A DNA stretch of 64,000 nt from Paragordius varius (GCA_964247055.1 OZ176051.1:15066001-15130000); one strand, 5' to 3'; positions 1 through 12,510 are shown, counted from the first letter of the stretch. The notes: a model not told the origin generated them from the letters alone. Numbers and translations: made by a program.

Positions 1-3000
1 TTTCATTTTTTACTATGAATGTTTAACATGGTGTGTCTGTCTAGAGTGCAGAGTTAAATGTTTGTCAAATCGAATTTGTCAACGTCAAATAATTCTGTCG
101 TAGTAATGAAAAAAACAAGACTCTTCTTTTTTTCTTTTAGTCATTCAGTTTCATGTTGAGAACATTATTTTACCGTTTTAACAAATATATAACATTGATA
201 TTTTGTACATATGCTTAATAAAATGCACAAAACGAAAATTTGCAATATGAAAAACTTAGTTTTAGTTCAACTCTAGAAACGTAACCATTAATGTTTAATT
301 TTATAACAAATAAAATTATGGTTAGAAATCAAATTATCCAAAATCAAATTTTACTTTTGAACCATTTTCTTTTGTTCTCAGCAGGTTTTAATTAATAACC
401 AAAATTTTTAAAGTACATTAAGAAAATCTATCAAAAAATTTTATCCTTATTTGACTTTATTTTGGATATCTGAATTAAATTTATCATCCAATTTATTATA
501 TGTAAAAATTTTAGGAGTTTTATTTAATTTTTATATTAATTTTAATATAAATATGTAAACATTTTAAGCGTTTTACAGTTTGGTTGGAGGCAAAATAAGG
601 CCATACATATATTTTTATTTTTGGTATTTGGCATTTACTAAAGCGCTTTAATCCCCATTTTTTTCCAATTGTAACAGCCTGTCCTCAATTCTGCTAATAT
701 ATCAGTTTTTTACAAATATTGATGTATTGGAGAGGTCGAATTGCAAGATTTTAAATAGTACCGTTTTTCACATATATCCATTTTGGATTTAATGAAAAGT
801 TTGCCAAATTTGAATTGGTGTCTCTGCATTATTGTCTACCCATTAAATACTTTTGCCTTTTAAGTGTATTAAAAGGACGCCATCTTTTGAGCTGAAATTT
901 TATAGAAACCCTAACTCTATAAATTTAGGCTTTTTATATATTGAAAATATATCTTAAAATAATAATAAACCATAATGACTCAAATTTTATTATTATTTTT
1001 TGAATTATCCTTAATTTTCACTTTTTGCCCGATTTCAATTTTTTATTAATATTTCAAAAACTAGGTTGTAGGCAAATAAATTTTGCAGCAAATGAATACG
1101 CTCGTCATAAGTACCTCATGAAAAAAAAATTTTTGTTTTTTTGCATACAGTGTATATATATATATATATATATATATTATGATAGAAAAAATTATCAGGA
1201 ATTTCATGATACCTTAGGTTGGGTTGGCTTTACAATTTTTTTATAAAAGATATTTTGTGGAAAGTGCTCCATATCAGAAAATGGCAAAATTTGAGCACAT
1301 TTTTTAAAAAATATTAGATGAAGCAAAATGTTTCATTTCATTAAATATTACTACTATAATTTGTCATAAACTACTTAAATAAAAAACAAAACAATATTTT
1401 AGTAAAATTATAATTTTTGGAGGGGCTTCGAAGTTGCTTTTCTAAAACGTGGTTTTACGCAAAAATCCCCGGCGCGATTTAATTTCTAAATATAGTCTAT
1501 CAAAAAAAATCTTTATTAAAAAATGCATACTTTTTACAGAAATAAATTTTTAGCAAAATTTATTGAAGCGTACTTGCTTGTTTAGGCATGATGAAAACGA
1601 TTATAAATGCTATAAAAACACTTTTTCCATATATAATGATGTTGAACATTTCTATCACCTAAGAATTTAATTTTAAAAATTATTTGTATAAGTGTTTTTA
1701 TATAAAAATCACCAAAATTTGAAAGTAAACCCTTAGATTAAAATTCTGAAGCGATAGAAATAAACATTAAAATATATAGAAATGTGTTTTACATTAAAAA
1801 GCGTGTTTATAACGTTTCCATCATGTCTAGGTTGATTTAATTGGACATATGTGTTTGGTTGAATTTAAAAGCTATAAATTAATGTACAATAATGGATGCT
1901 AAAATTTATTTAAAATTCCAATTATCAGTAAATCACATGATTTAAAATAATTATTAATCACGAGGAGTGAGCCCTATAGTGTGTAATTAAAATAAAGATT
2001 TCGTTTTTAATTTTATTTAATCGATAGTGCATGTTTTATGGGATATCTGAAGAGGTCTGCATGAAAATTTGCGTTTCGTCGATTCCATAGATCCAAGCGC
2101 CAAAAATAAATTTTTTATCGCAACTTGATTCATGTATGGATTCTCACAAAATTCCTTTAATATGTTTTATAAGAAGTAATATAGGAATGTAATTGAGGAT
2201 ATCAATAAAACACATACTTCCAGCATATATTCCAATTGCAATTCGGTCATATTTCTTGTTTGACTACTATTGGAGGAAGTAGCTATCTATTTTTTACAAA
2301 ATTAATATGAATTAAAAATACATGATGATAAGCCGTTTTTATGTATATTTAAAATATATTGTTTTTTTGGTAATATTTCCAAAACATACCGTCGCTAATT
2401 CTATGGCATTTCGTAAACGAACGATTTGCCGAAAGGTATCATTGCATATTTTTTCTATAATATGGATATCATATATAACAGAATGCACAATTGGGTTGGC
2501 TTATTTACATAAAAGTTGGTCAATTTGTAATACACTAGCATATGTCATAAAATAAACTTTGTCCATGATCAAATAAGCAAAGGTAGTATATGATAAAAAA
2601 GTAGTTTCAACATTTTGTTGGTTTTTTCATACACTACTGTGTTGCAAATTGACCAACTATAATGTTAATAAACCAGCGTAAATGTGAAAACTTAGAATAG
2701 CCATATAATTTTAGAGTAAGTTAAAATAATCACCAAAAGGTAAGAGTTTATATCCAAACATGAAATTGTTTCTATAAAAAATATTCATTAAATTATATGA
2801 GAAAATTTAATTTTAGCATAATCATACACAAAAGATGCTCCAGGCTCGGAATTCACAATTGGCACCAAACTATTCAAAAAAACGGTCCACACAAATTAAG
2901 AGGGGGGCATATCTCATTTAGTTTTATAATAATTACAAAAGAATATAAATTCATTAAAAACACACCACCTACCAGGATGGTGCAATGTTACGATAATGTG

Positions 3001-3190
3001 TGTTTCGTGCATTAAAGAAATCATGCATGTTGGATAAATAGGATTCGGCTGTCGGGATTGGATTAATCTAATGTATAGCATTATGTGTTTAAGAATTTTT
3101 ATATTGTCCTACTATACCTTCAACTAAAATATCACGTGAAAATTATCCTTTTAATTAAATGTGGATAATTTAAACAAATTTGGAATATTT
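1..3190. other. Gene-free AT-rich stretch
   Basis: I see no supported gene here. It holds homopolymer-rich AT sequence, a short TA microsatellite at about 1153-1178 and a dispersed repeat at about 1280-1840. Short open frames (for example 1025-1246, 2322-2555, 2797-3015) have AT-driven composition and no splice or domain support. Confidence 0.6.
1280..1840. repeat. Dispersed repeat with internal inverted segments
   Basis: The part at about 1380-1650 matches 62490-62720 in the same order: an AACAATA..TTAATAAAAT block, a TTCTAAAA block, then GGCATGATG followed by ATAAAAACACTT. A weaker third match lies at about 32490-32640. The segment around 1590-1625 is also found inverted at about 1790-1835 (GACATGATGGAAACG on the minus strand), so the unit is partly palindromic. 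It is probably a non-autonomous DNA element; the boundaries are not fixed. Confidence 0.5.
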
Positions 3191-3202
3191 TACTATATCT
3201 TA

Positions 3203-3854
3203 TACCATTTACACTTCAAGAGTGTCCTTGAACAATTCAAGTTGGTCCTTGAACAATTCAAGTTGGTCCTTGAACAATTCAAGTTGGTCCTTGAACAGTT
3301 CAAGTAGGTCCTTGAACAATTCAAGTTGGTCCTTAAACAATTCAAATTAGTCCTTGAACTTCATGGTGATCCTTGATCACTTCAAGATGGTGCTTTAACA
3401 TTTTAAGGAACATTTCAAGTTTTTCTTTCAACATTTTATTTAGTTTTATAAGTGATTAAAATATGTATCATTCATTTATTATTTCATTTTTAACCCTTTA
3501 TCTCAGTTTTTAAACCAAACCTTTTTTTATTTTCGTACCGTATATGTTTATTAATTCTTAATACATTTCAATATTACCATAATTTTAACGTGTCATAAAA
3601 CAATCTTATAATATATTTACGATTATATGGTAATTAAAACATTCAAAGCTAAATTGTTGAATTGGAAAAAATATTACGACTAAACAAAAAAAGTGAATAA
3701 AAAAAACTTTAATTTACAATCAAAAATACTTACGAGGCAAGATATTAGATTGAAAAATAAAAAAGGGTATAATATGCATTTATCGTACGCACATAAATAA
3801 AAGTAAAGGATAAACTTAAAGTGTTAAAGGACAACATTCTTGAAGTTCAAATTA
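3203..3854. mobile_element. Small inverted-repeat element with 21-bp unit ends (family 2)
   Basis: The left end reads TACCATTTACACTTCAAG and runs into a tandem array of 21-bp units. The right end, read on the minus strand, is TAATTTGAACTTCAAGAATG and continues with a matching TTGTCCTTTAACA segment, so the ends are inverted copies. A TA flanks each side, as expected for Tc1/mariner-type insertion. The centre has no coding frame. The left end and part of the centre recur at about 20031-20480. It is non-autonomous; the mobilising transposase is not known, but the TACCATTT terminus is shared with the Tc1-like copies A-C. Confidence 0.6.
3223..3362. repeat. 21-bp minisatellite, GTCCTTGAACAATTC unit
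   Basis: About six and a half head-to-tail units of 21 bp, core GTCCTTGAACAATTCAAGTT, nearly identical in the first four and decaying to the right. It forms the left arm of the element at 3203-3854. A single stray unit (CTTGAACAATTCAAATT) also occurs at about 4663-4680, inside an intron of the M13-like gene. Confidence 0.85.
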
Positions 3855-3971
3855 TATCATTTGCCAAAAATATACATTATAATTTGGTAGACTATTATTT
3901 TTCATGAGGCTTAAATTTTTTTTATTTAATTTAACGGTTTATATATTAAAAGTGTGCATTTTCTTTTTAAT

Positions 3972-4205
3972 TACAGTCATGTATCCTTTATTTTATAAAA
4001 AATTTATTTTCTTTCGTTAAATGGGTATAAATATTTCTTAAAGAATGGAAAAAAACAACAGCTCTATGGTATTAACAATATCATATTCATCAAAAAATTA
4101 AAGAATTACCATAGAGCTCTTGTTTTTCCATTCTTCTTTACCAAATATTTATACCCATTTAACGAAAGAAATTAAATTCTTGATAAAATGGATACATTAC
4201 TGTAT
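3972..4205. repeat. Foldback palindrome, arms about 100 bp
   Basis: The left arm (about 3972-4060) and right arm (about 4107-4205) are inverted copies. Shared blocks are TTTCTTTCGTTAAATGGG, TATAAATATTT, GAATGGAAAAA and GAGCTCTATGGTA (left arm CAGCTCTATGGTA). The loop between them is about 40 bp of unrelated AT-rich sequence. The arms differ by several small changes, so it is not a recent palindrome. It is either a foldback/MITE-type element or the relic of an inverted duplication. No clear target duplication was seen. Confidence 0.75.
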
Positions 4206-4408
4206 ATTGCAATCAAACTTAAGAGTATGTCATTTTAACAGTAAATATTTTTAATAAATTAATATGTATTCTACTAATTCGTGTTGAGTTTTATTTTGAA
4301 ATAAAAGAAAAATATACAGTTGCTATAATTCTTTGGAACTGAAAATATGGTAAATAAAAACATTGGAATATTACGTTGAAATAAAGATATAAAACACTGA
4401 TTAAGGAA

Positions 4409-5815
4409 TTATATTTCAGTTATATAATTATGAAAATAAAATAAATACCAATTCCAGCGAATTATGTGGCTGAAAAAACAGGTTTGATACTGTTTTTCTA
4501 ATGCATCTCTGCAAAAATAGTTATCAAAAAAATTTACTGAATCATTTTTGTAATATCGTTGGTAGAAATCGGTTATGTTCACATACTTATTCACCATATT
4601 TTGCAACTGTAATATAAATCAATACATATAATAAAATAAATATACCTTTTAAACCAATTCACCCTTGAACAATTCAAATTCACTCTAAAATAAACTACGT
4701 TTTTATATGATCACAAATTACCTTAAAAAATAAATTTTTCTTAAAATTAAAACAAAACAGAAAAAAATAATAAACTATGTCATAAAGATATAATTTATAT
4801 ATTAATGATAAATTATATAATGGTGAATTTGAATTGTTAAGAATTTTCGAGGTTTTTTGTTGTATATGGTATATTTAAAATCTATATTCGATTTACACCT
4901 AAGACAAAGGTATATTGTTTTACTTTGGAAAGGGAAACTTCTTGTTGACTATGGTAAATTGAGTATTTTGTTAAATCCCATGGCTCGAAATTAATCATAT
5001 TTACACACCTGGCTGCCAGATTGTCGGAATTAAAATATTGTTGGGCTTGGTTTAACTTGGCCTGATGAGCTCTATAATCTGATACGGTGTAAGGTGCCAA
5101 CATATTTGCCACATATAGTAGAAGAAAGTCTTTTAATAATCTAACATTAAATCAAAAAATATATTGAGCATTCACGGGTAATTACTGAATTAAGAATGAT
5201 TGTAAAATAGTTTTTTCCTAGGATCGACATTTGTTGAAAATTATTGATGCTTGATAGGTTTTATATTCTACTTACGTTTTGTTTTCCTTAAACAAAGTTC
5301 CGACAAATGAACCATACATTTTAGTGAATTCGGGTCGAAAATCATAGAAATATATCTTATCTTGGCACTGAATCCCATGTTTATTCCAGCGTTTTCTCAT
5401 AACGGCAAACGCTAATTTCTAACAATGATAAAAATCAAAAATATTGATATCTTTACTTTATATATCCCATTGGAATCTCTAATATTCTTCAGTTTCTAAA
5501 ATAATTTTACATGAATGTCATTACTTCCCAATCAAGGTTGCTATCAATGTTTTTGCATTCCAAGGTTTTATTTGTTGTCCGTTGGGTAATCTGGAACGAC
5601 ATTTATATTTAAAATAAATAACATCATTGACATTCATAAATAATAATTATTGGTTAACTTATTACCTTAATCCATATAAATATAAATTACGTTAAAATTG
5701 AAAACTTAAGAAGGGCTTCAAACCTTAACAGAATCCAGAGATTCTAAAAATTCAACCCGATTCTGGGAGTTGGAATATATCCAATTTCTCCAGCATTTAC
5801 TAAGCATACCGGTTT
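4409..5815 (-). CDS. M13 (neprilysin-like) peptidase relative, 3' exons
   Basis: Five exons can be placed on the minus strand: about 5815-5725, 5590-5525, 5418-5276, 5140-4924 and 4606-4409. The last four join in matching phases (0, 0, 2, 0) at GT-AG borders. The encoded order resembles the N-terminal domain of M13 metallopeptidases: an aspartate-tryptophan followed by an AVMRKRW helix, a DKIYFYDFRPEF strand, then TLLKDFLLLYVANMLAPY, which matches the family's conserved TL-x-NYL-W-R segment, and a later ARC that fits the family's RW-x-C. The zinc site (HExxH and ExxxD) expected further downstream was not found in the window, so the gene is incomplete, its 3' part has been lost, or it is a catalytically dead relative. 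The first exon here does not join in phase to the exon ending at 8992, so one exon is probably missing in between. Domain call by eye only. Confidence 0.5.
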
Positions 5816-6599
5816 CATAATTTTTTTATTTTATTTTTTTTTTGATTTTACATGAAAAGGGTAGGACAACCATAATTTAATGTTGTATAAAACTTTATAT
5901 TATAGATCATATGATAACTTTTAATATTCGATTGCAGTATATGATTCCCATGTTATTAATAATTATACAAATATCTACCTTTTCTTCAAGACAGCAACAG
6001 ACATAATTATTTAAAAAATGCATCATTTAAAACATTTGAAATCATGTAGTAAATAAAATTAACGTCTTCGACAACCATAAAAAATTGGGGAATCGCAAAT
6101 ATATGAAACATAGTTGGGATATTTATTTATTAGCATACTATCGTAATTAGAAGTCATAGTTTCAAGCAACAATAGATGGCTTTATAAAACGAAATTTTAT
6201 ATACTAATTGCGATGGCAGGCTAAGAAAATAATTCTCAAATGTTTTATATTTGACATTAAAAAATGTCCGTCATCGCGGTATTATGTAAAATATAAAAAT
6301 GTAAAAGGTGTTTTCTATTTATGCCACGTTTGATTGTTCTTTTGTAAATTTAACCAATTTATTCAAAAAAGATAATTTAAACCCAATTCAAAGAAAGGTT
6401 ATAATTTTTTAATTTCTAGATATAAAACCTTGAATTTGATGTAAACTTCGGTTACCCTAAGCTCCAATATTAGATTCTAATGGCCTGGGAAAAATACGAT
6501 AAATCTCACAGGAAGATTTTGAAATATTTACATAGCCCTAAATACAGCTACAGCGTCAATAATCAAACGGAAAAAATGAATCACTTTATATATCATTAT

Positions 6600-6830
6600 T
6601 ATACTATTTTTCAGCCAATAGCAACACTTTTTCAACCAAACGCAACAATTTTCAAAAACAACATTTTTAAGACAACACAACACTTTTCAGTTGTGTACGC
6701 TTGAAAAAATATTGTCTTTGCTTAAAAAAATTGTCGTCTGTGCCTGAATAAATGTTATATTTTTGAAAAAAATGTTGTGTTTCGATGAAAAAAATGGCTT
6801 TGGACTAAAAATTGCTATTACATAGAGGGC
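6600..6830. repeat. Foldback with arms of ~20-22 bp units (family 3)
   Basis: The left half repeats a unit around CAACA-TTTTTCAA every 20-22 bp (about 6605-6690). The right half repeats the same unit inverted (about 6695-6800; minus strand reads ACAACATTTTTTTCAAA). The centre is CAGTTGTG near 6686-6697. The structure is inverted arms made of short tandem units, as in families 1 and 2 but with a different unit sequence. It lies just upstream of copy A. The outer ends are not fixed. Confidence 0.5.
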
Positions 6831-6885
6831 GCAAAAGGCATTAAAACTGATTTTTTGGGCATAGGAATTTGCAAAATTAATAATA

Positions 6886-8348
6886 TACCATTTCCCAGTC
6901 TAAATAAACGTTTTCCCAGTCAATCGAAACATTTTCCCAGTCAATCGAAACATTTTCCCAGTCAATCGAAACGTTTTCCCAGTCAATCGAAACGTTTTCC
7001 CAATCAATCGAAACGTTTTCCCAATCAATCAAAACATTTTCCCAGTCAATAAAAACATTTTCCCAATCAATAAAAACGTTTTCCCAATCAATAAAAACGG
7101 TTTTATTTTTGATGATAAATATCAAAACAAGAATATAAAAACAACTTTTAACCATTATCAGCGTAATATATGGATATTATTTTTTATAAAAACACCGTTA
7201 TTGAATGACAATTTTTCCAAATATATTCCAGTGCACAATCATTAATAACATATTCTTTAAAAAAATTTTTGGAATTTGAGATGTTTTTAAGATAATATTT
7301 TTTATTTTATTGATGGTTCGCATTATTTGCGGCTAACTTACAAAATCTATAGTTACGGATGAAATATTAAATATAAAAATAATGTATCAATTTTATCTCA
7401 AAGGTTATTTAACACTTCATATTGGATCTTAAACATAAATTTTACCCTAATTTTATAATATTTATCATTTGGTTCATCGGGTGCCCAATGCGGCTTTATC
7501 TTTGTGCGGCCCGCTAAAATTTAGAAATCCATATGCAAAATTATGCCCACAAAATCTTAGTAATATTCATATTTCTTACGCAATTACTCTTAATGAGTCT
7601 ATTAAATTGGGAACAAATTAAAAAAATTATTATATTTTTGTATTTTACAGTCTTATGTCTAATCAAAAAATTATTTATGAAATATATCGAATGCGGAACG
7701 CCGTGCTTTTTAAGTAATGCGGCCCGCGAAGCCATTTGGTTAGACACCCCTGTTTTAGTCAAATATCTTTTTATTAAATATTTTTAAATTTAGATATTTT
7801 TTCCGACAGTATTTTTATGGAAAAACTTGACATGTTTAAAAACTGTTTTAAAGCGTTCGGCAATTATTATTGCGAACCATCAATAAAATAAAAAATATTA
7901 TATCAAAAACATCTCAAATTCCAAAAATATAATTTTTAAAGAATAAGTCATTAATGGTGCACTGGAATATACTTGGTAAATTGTCATTCAATAATTGTGT
8001 TTTTATAAAAAAATAATATCCTAATATTACGCTAATAATGGTTAAAAGTTATTTTTATATCTTGTTTTAATATTTACCATCAAAAATAAAACCGTTTTTA
8101 TTGATTTGGAAAATGTTTTTATTGATTGGGAAAATGTTTTTATTGACTGGGAAAATGTTTTGATTGATTGGGAAAACGTTTCGATTGATTGGGAAAGCGT
8201 TTCGATTGATTGGGAAAACGTTTTGATTGATTGGGAAAACGTTTCGAATGACTGGGAAAACGTTTCGATTGACTGGGAAAACGTTTCGATAGACTGGGAA
8301 AATGTTTCGATTGACTGGGAAAACGTTTATTTAGACTGGGAAATGGTA
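6886..8348. mobile_element. Copy A: non-autonomous Tc1/mariner-like element, minisatellite TIRs
   Basis: The ends are TACCATTTCCCAGTC and its inverted copy, each flanked by TA. Each inverted arm starts with a run of 21-bp units (left about 6886-7099, right about 8098-8348) and continues inward with about 230 bp of inverted single-copy sequence, including AACCATTATCAGCGTAAT. Total arm length is about 450-480 bp. The centre has no transposase; it holds a 278-bp hAT-like segment. Arm sequence and layout match copies B and C, so copy C, or a relative, is the plausible source of transposase. It sits in the large intron of the M13-like gene. Confidence 0.85.
7475..7752. mobile_element. hAT-like core inside copy A
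   Basis: The left edge is CATCGGGTGCCCAATGCGGC. The right edge on the minus strand is CAGGGGTGTCTAACCAAAT followed by GGC..GCGGGCCGC. CAGGGGTGTC and a GCGGGCCGC block are common at hAT ends. The same core, 279 bp, sits at 48082-48360 in copy B, so it entered the Tc1-like element before copies A and B separated. The 8-bp flanks match only in part (ATTTGGTT and TTTTAGTC), so the target duplication is uncertain. Confidence 0.5.
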
Positions 8349-8991
8349 TATATAATGTGAGTATATAATATATATTATCGGTTAATGTACTCCAAGAATC
8401 TATCTATTTATATAATGTCATACTTAAGTTAACAATTTATAATGGTTAAAAAATATAACCCGTAAATATTAAAGTGGTTTGAGAATTAATATTGGTGTCT
8501 ATACATTATTTATCAACAAGGTACGTATTCATCAGATTTACTGTATTCACACATTATAATTAAATCTTACATATTTAAATTTATATTCCTTTAAGTCGTT
8601 GTATGTTAAATTATATGTATTAAATTCACAACCGTAAAATTAAAAAAAAAACTCTGCCAACGGTAATGATAGGTAAGAGCCAAAGTAAAAATTGTTACAA
8701 AAATCGCCGGTTCTAGTAGTTCAGATAATTAGAAATTACTCCAAACACGGTTATCCTTTTTTTCAACCTAACACGAAGCTTTGATAAAAAACTTTTTATA
8801 ATATTTTTAAAATAATTTTCTAATTTCATCTGACTGATTACCTGAACCTTTTTAGTGGGATAATAAATGTAAATACGAGTAACAAAAAAGCGCAGTGTTA
8901 AATTTTAAGTAAATTTGCTTTGCTATTCCACAAAAATATAAATGTTAAAAATGGTATATAGGTAAAATAGCACGTGTTATAAAATATTAAC
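8349..8991. other. Intron remainder, no other feature seen
   Basis: AT-rich sequence between copy A and the exon ending at 8992 of the M13-like gene. No exon-like or repeat structure was recognised. Confidence 0.5.
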
Positions 8992-9812
8992 CTTAGCAGT
9001 GATAATGTTAATCAGATTATTAAATGTATCATTCAATGCATGCCAGTTTTGTTCAATGCCCCCCATTGACAGATATAAAGACTTCATCATCTTAATATCT
9101 TCCTCAACCATCTTTTGATCCGCGATTACTTGTAAATCTTTCATGACCACCCTTTTAACAATCAGTTTTGGCATTTTTTCGCTTGAATGATAATTAACCG
9201 TATAATCAAAGGTTATTGGGGCTAAATCAAAATTATCACTCAAGATTTCTAAAATCGCCTTATTGATTTCAGTATCATCTATCGATGTGTTTGTATAAGT
9301 GATTTGACTAAAGTTGCCATACTTATTGAGCAATCTTTTTATTTTATCGATGGCCAATGTATTATTATTACTTTCGGGACTTTTATGGTAAGCCAGACAA
9401 GAATCGTAAATTGCTTTCATATTGGAGAGGTATCGATTGTTAGATATTGGTTTTTGATTATCTTAAAGAGCATATAAAAATATATATATTATCAAAAATT
9501 AAAAGCTATTAGTGACCTACCCAATTTTTTAATATAGGTTCTGTAAGTAATTGGTAATTGGCCGTGTTCCTTTTTACGAAAGTTTTGACAATAATTTTCA
9601 ATTGCATGACCACAATCTATAACTATAGCATAAAATAAAAAATCAATTTTTTTACCTTTAAGATCCGTCAAATTTAAGGATAAGAAAGCTGGTACGAAAT
9701 ATATAATCAAGGTATAAGTTACAATTACCACTAACGAAAACGGGTTCATATTAACAATTAAAAGCGAAATGTTAAAAAAATAAATGAAAATGATATTGAA
9801 GTTCAAAAACAA
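8992..9812 (-). CDS. M13-like peptidase relative, 5' exons with membrane anchor
   Basis: Two exons: 9812-9521 and 9461-8992, joined in phase 1 across a 59-bp intron (GTAGGT donor, TTTAAG acceptor). Exon 1 has two possible starts about 20 residues apart; both precede a strongly hydrophobic stretch (SLVVIVTYTLIIYFVPAFL), a signal anchor typical of type II M13 enzymes. Next comes a DFLFYA..CG segment like the family's DFY-x-ACG motif. Exon 2 opens with a KAIYDSC motif that matches the conserved K-x-x-Y-x-SCM block, then a leucine-rich helix. It likely belongs to the same transcript as the exons at 4409-5815, with an intron of about 3.2 kb that contains copy A of the Tc1-like element. Family function would be a cell-surface or secreted peptidase cutting peptides, but activity is not shown. 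Confidence 0.5.
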
Positions 9813-12040
9813 GAGTCTTATAGACGATTCAATGTTTATAAGTCGTAAAATACGTAAACAGTTTTATTTCTACGTACAAAAAACGATCAAATATACGATA
9901 TTAATAAATAACTGATTGTTATACTAGGTAACATTACGCTTAGTGTATGTTAGATACAATTTATAACATTGGGATGGAGTGCTAGGGTAAGCGAAAAAAA
10001 CATTTTCAATTAAATTCTTTATTAACGCTGGATAAAAGTAAATATACTATTTACGTAATAAAAATATCAATAATATTATCAAAAACATACTGTTTCCCAG
10101 AATAAATAATTACGTTCAGTCTAAATTGGATATTATTGAAAGATAGTAACGCACATGCCAAATAAATATTCTTTTTTATAATTAATTGTAGTCAATCTGT
10201 ATTTTATTGTTTTATAAGTTATTTAATTGCCGCAATCGGCGCTTGGATCTAAATAGTAAAGTAACTTTGCTGTTGGTACAGAAAAAAAAATTGGTGCGTC
10301 TTAACTTAAAAATTTTTTTAATTACACAATTATGGTATCGATTAATTGATAATTAGGTATGTATAATTAAATTATTTATCGATTATCAAAACTGTCTTAA
10401 AAATCAGTATTAATATATCATTTGCACTTAAAGTTGTCTGGAACATTTGAAGAATATGCTTAATCATTTCAAGTTTGTTTTGTTGGTTTTTTTAAACTTC
10501 AAAGTTGGTCGGAGCATTTTAAATTGTATTTATTTTTATTTTGACTATATTATCATTTAGCTGATTATTGCTAAGGTTTGTCATAAAAAATACTTTTTAC
10601 ATCCATCATGAATATTCTATATCATAAAAAGTATTAATAAAAAGGTAAATACAAATACTCTAATCTGTATTAGGTTATAAAAAAAATTTTCATTATGCAG
10701 GCTTTTTCAAATTTTTTATGACGTATATAACCTTTATAGATGCAAAGTAGAATTTATTTATAAATGGTTTCACCGGTTTCACTCACTCGTTGGCTTTGAA
10801 GAATAGAGGAATGTTAAGGCTCTGAGCTAATAAAAACCATTTATTAAAACCCATTTTAGATAGTTCGGCAATTTTATAACAGTTGTACAACAATTTGATA
10901 TTAAATAATTGAATTAGATTATGAGAGTATTTGTAAAATACTAAGATAGATGGACGGACATATGAAGGGAATGCAGCGAGACAAAATCATTGGATTTATG
11001 TGTAAACTTTTAGTTTTGATTAGCCCAAATTATTTTATTCTATAGCTTGGAAGATATTCCAACCACGAGTCAGCCGCGTGACCGGTCACACCAGTAATAG
11101 TTAAATTAACCATGAATCGTTAAAAAATTTTTTTAATTCATATTTGTTCATATAAAACACATATTTCTAATTTAGATACAAACAAACTGTTAAGGTAAGA
11201 ACAAATATTATCAGTCAGATCAATTATAAATGTAAACTTACAATATTTTATTTATAAATTAGCCACAATATGGCTCGCCATTAATTCATGGAGTGATATT
11301 CTCCTCTGAATATTGAATAAAAAAATTGAATTTCTTTATAAAACTTTGATATTGGGTTATATCAGGTTTTAAAAATTAAATTTGTAAGGTAAGGCTTTTC
11401 TAGTTTTTTAAACTTAATCTACATTGAGGTAGGTTGTCTAACATACAACGATAATTAAAATATATATTGAAGTTTTATTTATCATATCAAATGAAAATTT
11501 TTTTGTAAGGATAAACTAATACTGGATAGGTTTTTAGAGTAAGTGCATGATTTTAATATTAAATTTTATCTAAGGGGTAGAATATATACCATAAGTCTGT
11601 TAAAAAGATATAATTAAATTTTTTTCGTTACAACTTCCATATTTATCTGGTAAAATAAGGAAAATTTAAGGAGACTCAATAGTAAAACGGGGTCCCGACT
11701 GGTAAATCATAAAATAATTTTTATTGATCGGCATAGTAGATAAGGTATATTGCTGTGAACGTGGGATGTATCCTATATTGACACACGAAAACACCAAGCT
11801 TATCTGAAAATTTAAAAAATGATTCTGCTAAACACGCTTTTAACTATGGCCAGTAAATATTTTAATGACATAGATGCTTAAACCATCACAAGGATACAAA
11901 TATTAGTACATCAATTGAAATTTTTAAATATAGTAAAAACCATTAAAACACATTTAAACCCCCGAAAAAGCGTGTTTGAAATTTACATGTGAATTACATA
12001 GACAAACATACACATAATATATTTGAGTTTTGAAACTAGT
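9813..12040. other. Gene-free stretch with repeat fragments
   Basis: No supported gene. At about 10417-10520 there is a degenerate left end of the family 2 element (TATCATTTGCACTT, then loosely 21-bp-spaced CATTT-CAAG units). The rest is AT-rich sequence without recognisable coding potential on either strand. Confidence 0.5.
10417..10560 (+). repeat. Family 2 left end, decayed
   Basis: It starts ATCATTTGCACTTAAAG, close to the ends at 3203 and 20035, then has three or four degraded 21-bp-type units (GGAACATTTGAAG, AATCATTTCAAG, AAACTTCAAAGTTGGTC). No matching right end was found within about 1 kb. Confidence 0.45.
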
Positions 12041-12049
12041 ACATCTATA

Positions 12050-12510
12050 ACAGTTAGTTCAGATACATGATATCATACCCAAAGTTATATTTTTAAAAAC
12101 ATTGAAACGGTTCCAATTTGAATATATGCTCCATCCTAATAATAAATAAGTCAAAATACTAAAATAAAATTTATTTTAAAAATTTATATCTAACTAATTC
12201 GACGCCATTTTTTACAACATATCGTGTTTATCTGATTCTTAAAAAAAGCTAATTTAAGTATCTAATCACGAAGCAGAACATGTGGTATATTTTGCAATGT
12301 TATTTAGCTTATGCACACATTTCATGTTCACAAGATTTTTGTGAGGAATCTTTTTTAATGTTTTGGTGCATCCTTATTATATACGTGCAAACTTTTGAAA
12401 TGGTTTCAATTTGTTTCATGTTTTATTGGATTTCAAACAGGCCTGGGATCTTAAGAGCCCAGTTTGTGTGGATTGAAATTAGTGTGTCCTATCCTAGTGA
12501 TAATATTTTA
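12050..12510. repeat. Non-autonomous DNA element, GGCCTGGG family, copy 1
   Basis: It shares order and sequence with 15975-16560: an AAACGGT-CCAATTT block followed by TCCTAATAA, TTCGACGCCATT, a GTGCAAA-TTTTG block, and near the right end CAGGCCTGGG followed by a short inverted AAGA/CCC hairpin. The right terminus reads GTCCTATCCTAGTGATAA. No coding frame is evident; the class is unknown. The open frame at 12280-12522 overlaps it and is not a gene. Confidence 0.5.

Noticed and set aside
6855-8360. Open frames of heptad repeats (IDWENV / FPSQSK) as a repetitive protein gene
   Set aside because: They coincide exactly with the 21-bp transposon arrays, occur on both strands and in several frames, and have no start, splice or codon bias.
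11690-11712. GGGGTCCCGAC as a further hAT end
   Set aside because: Short match to the GGTCGCGACCCC block with no CAGGG terminus or partner.
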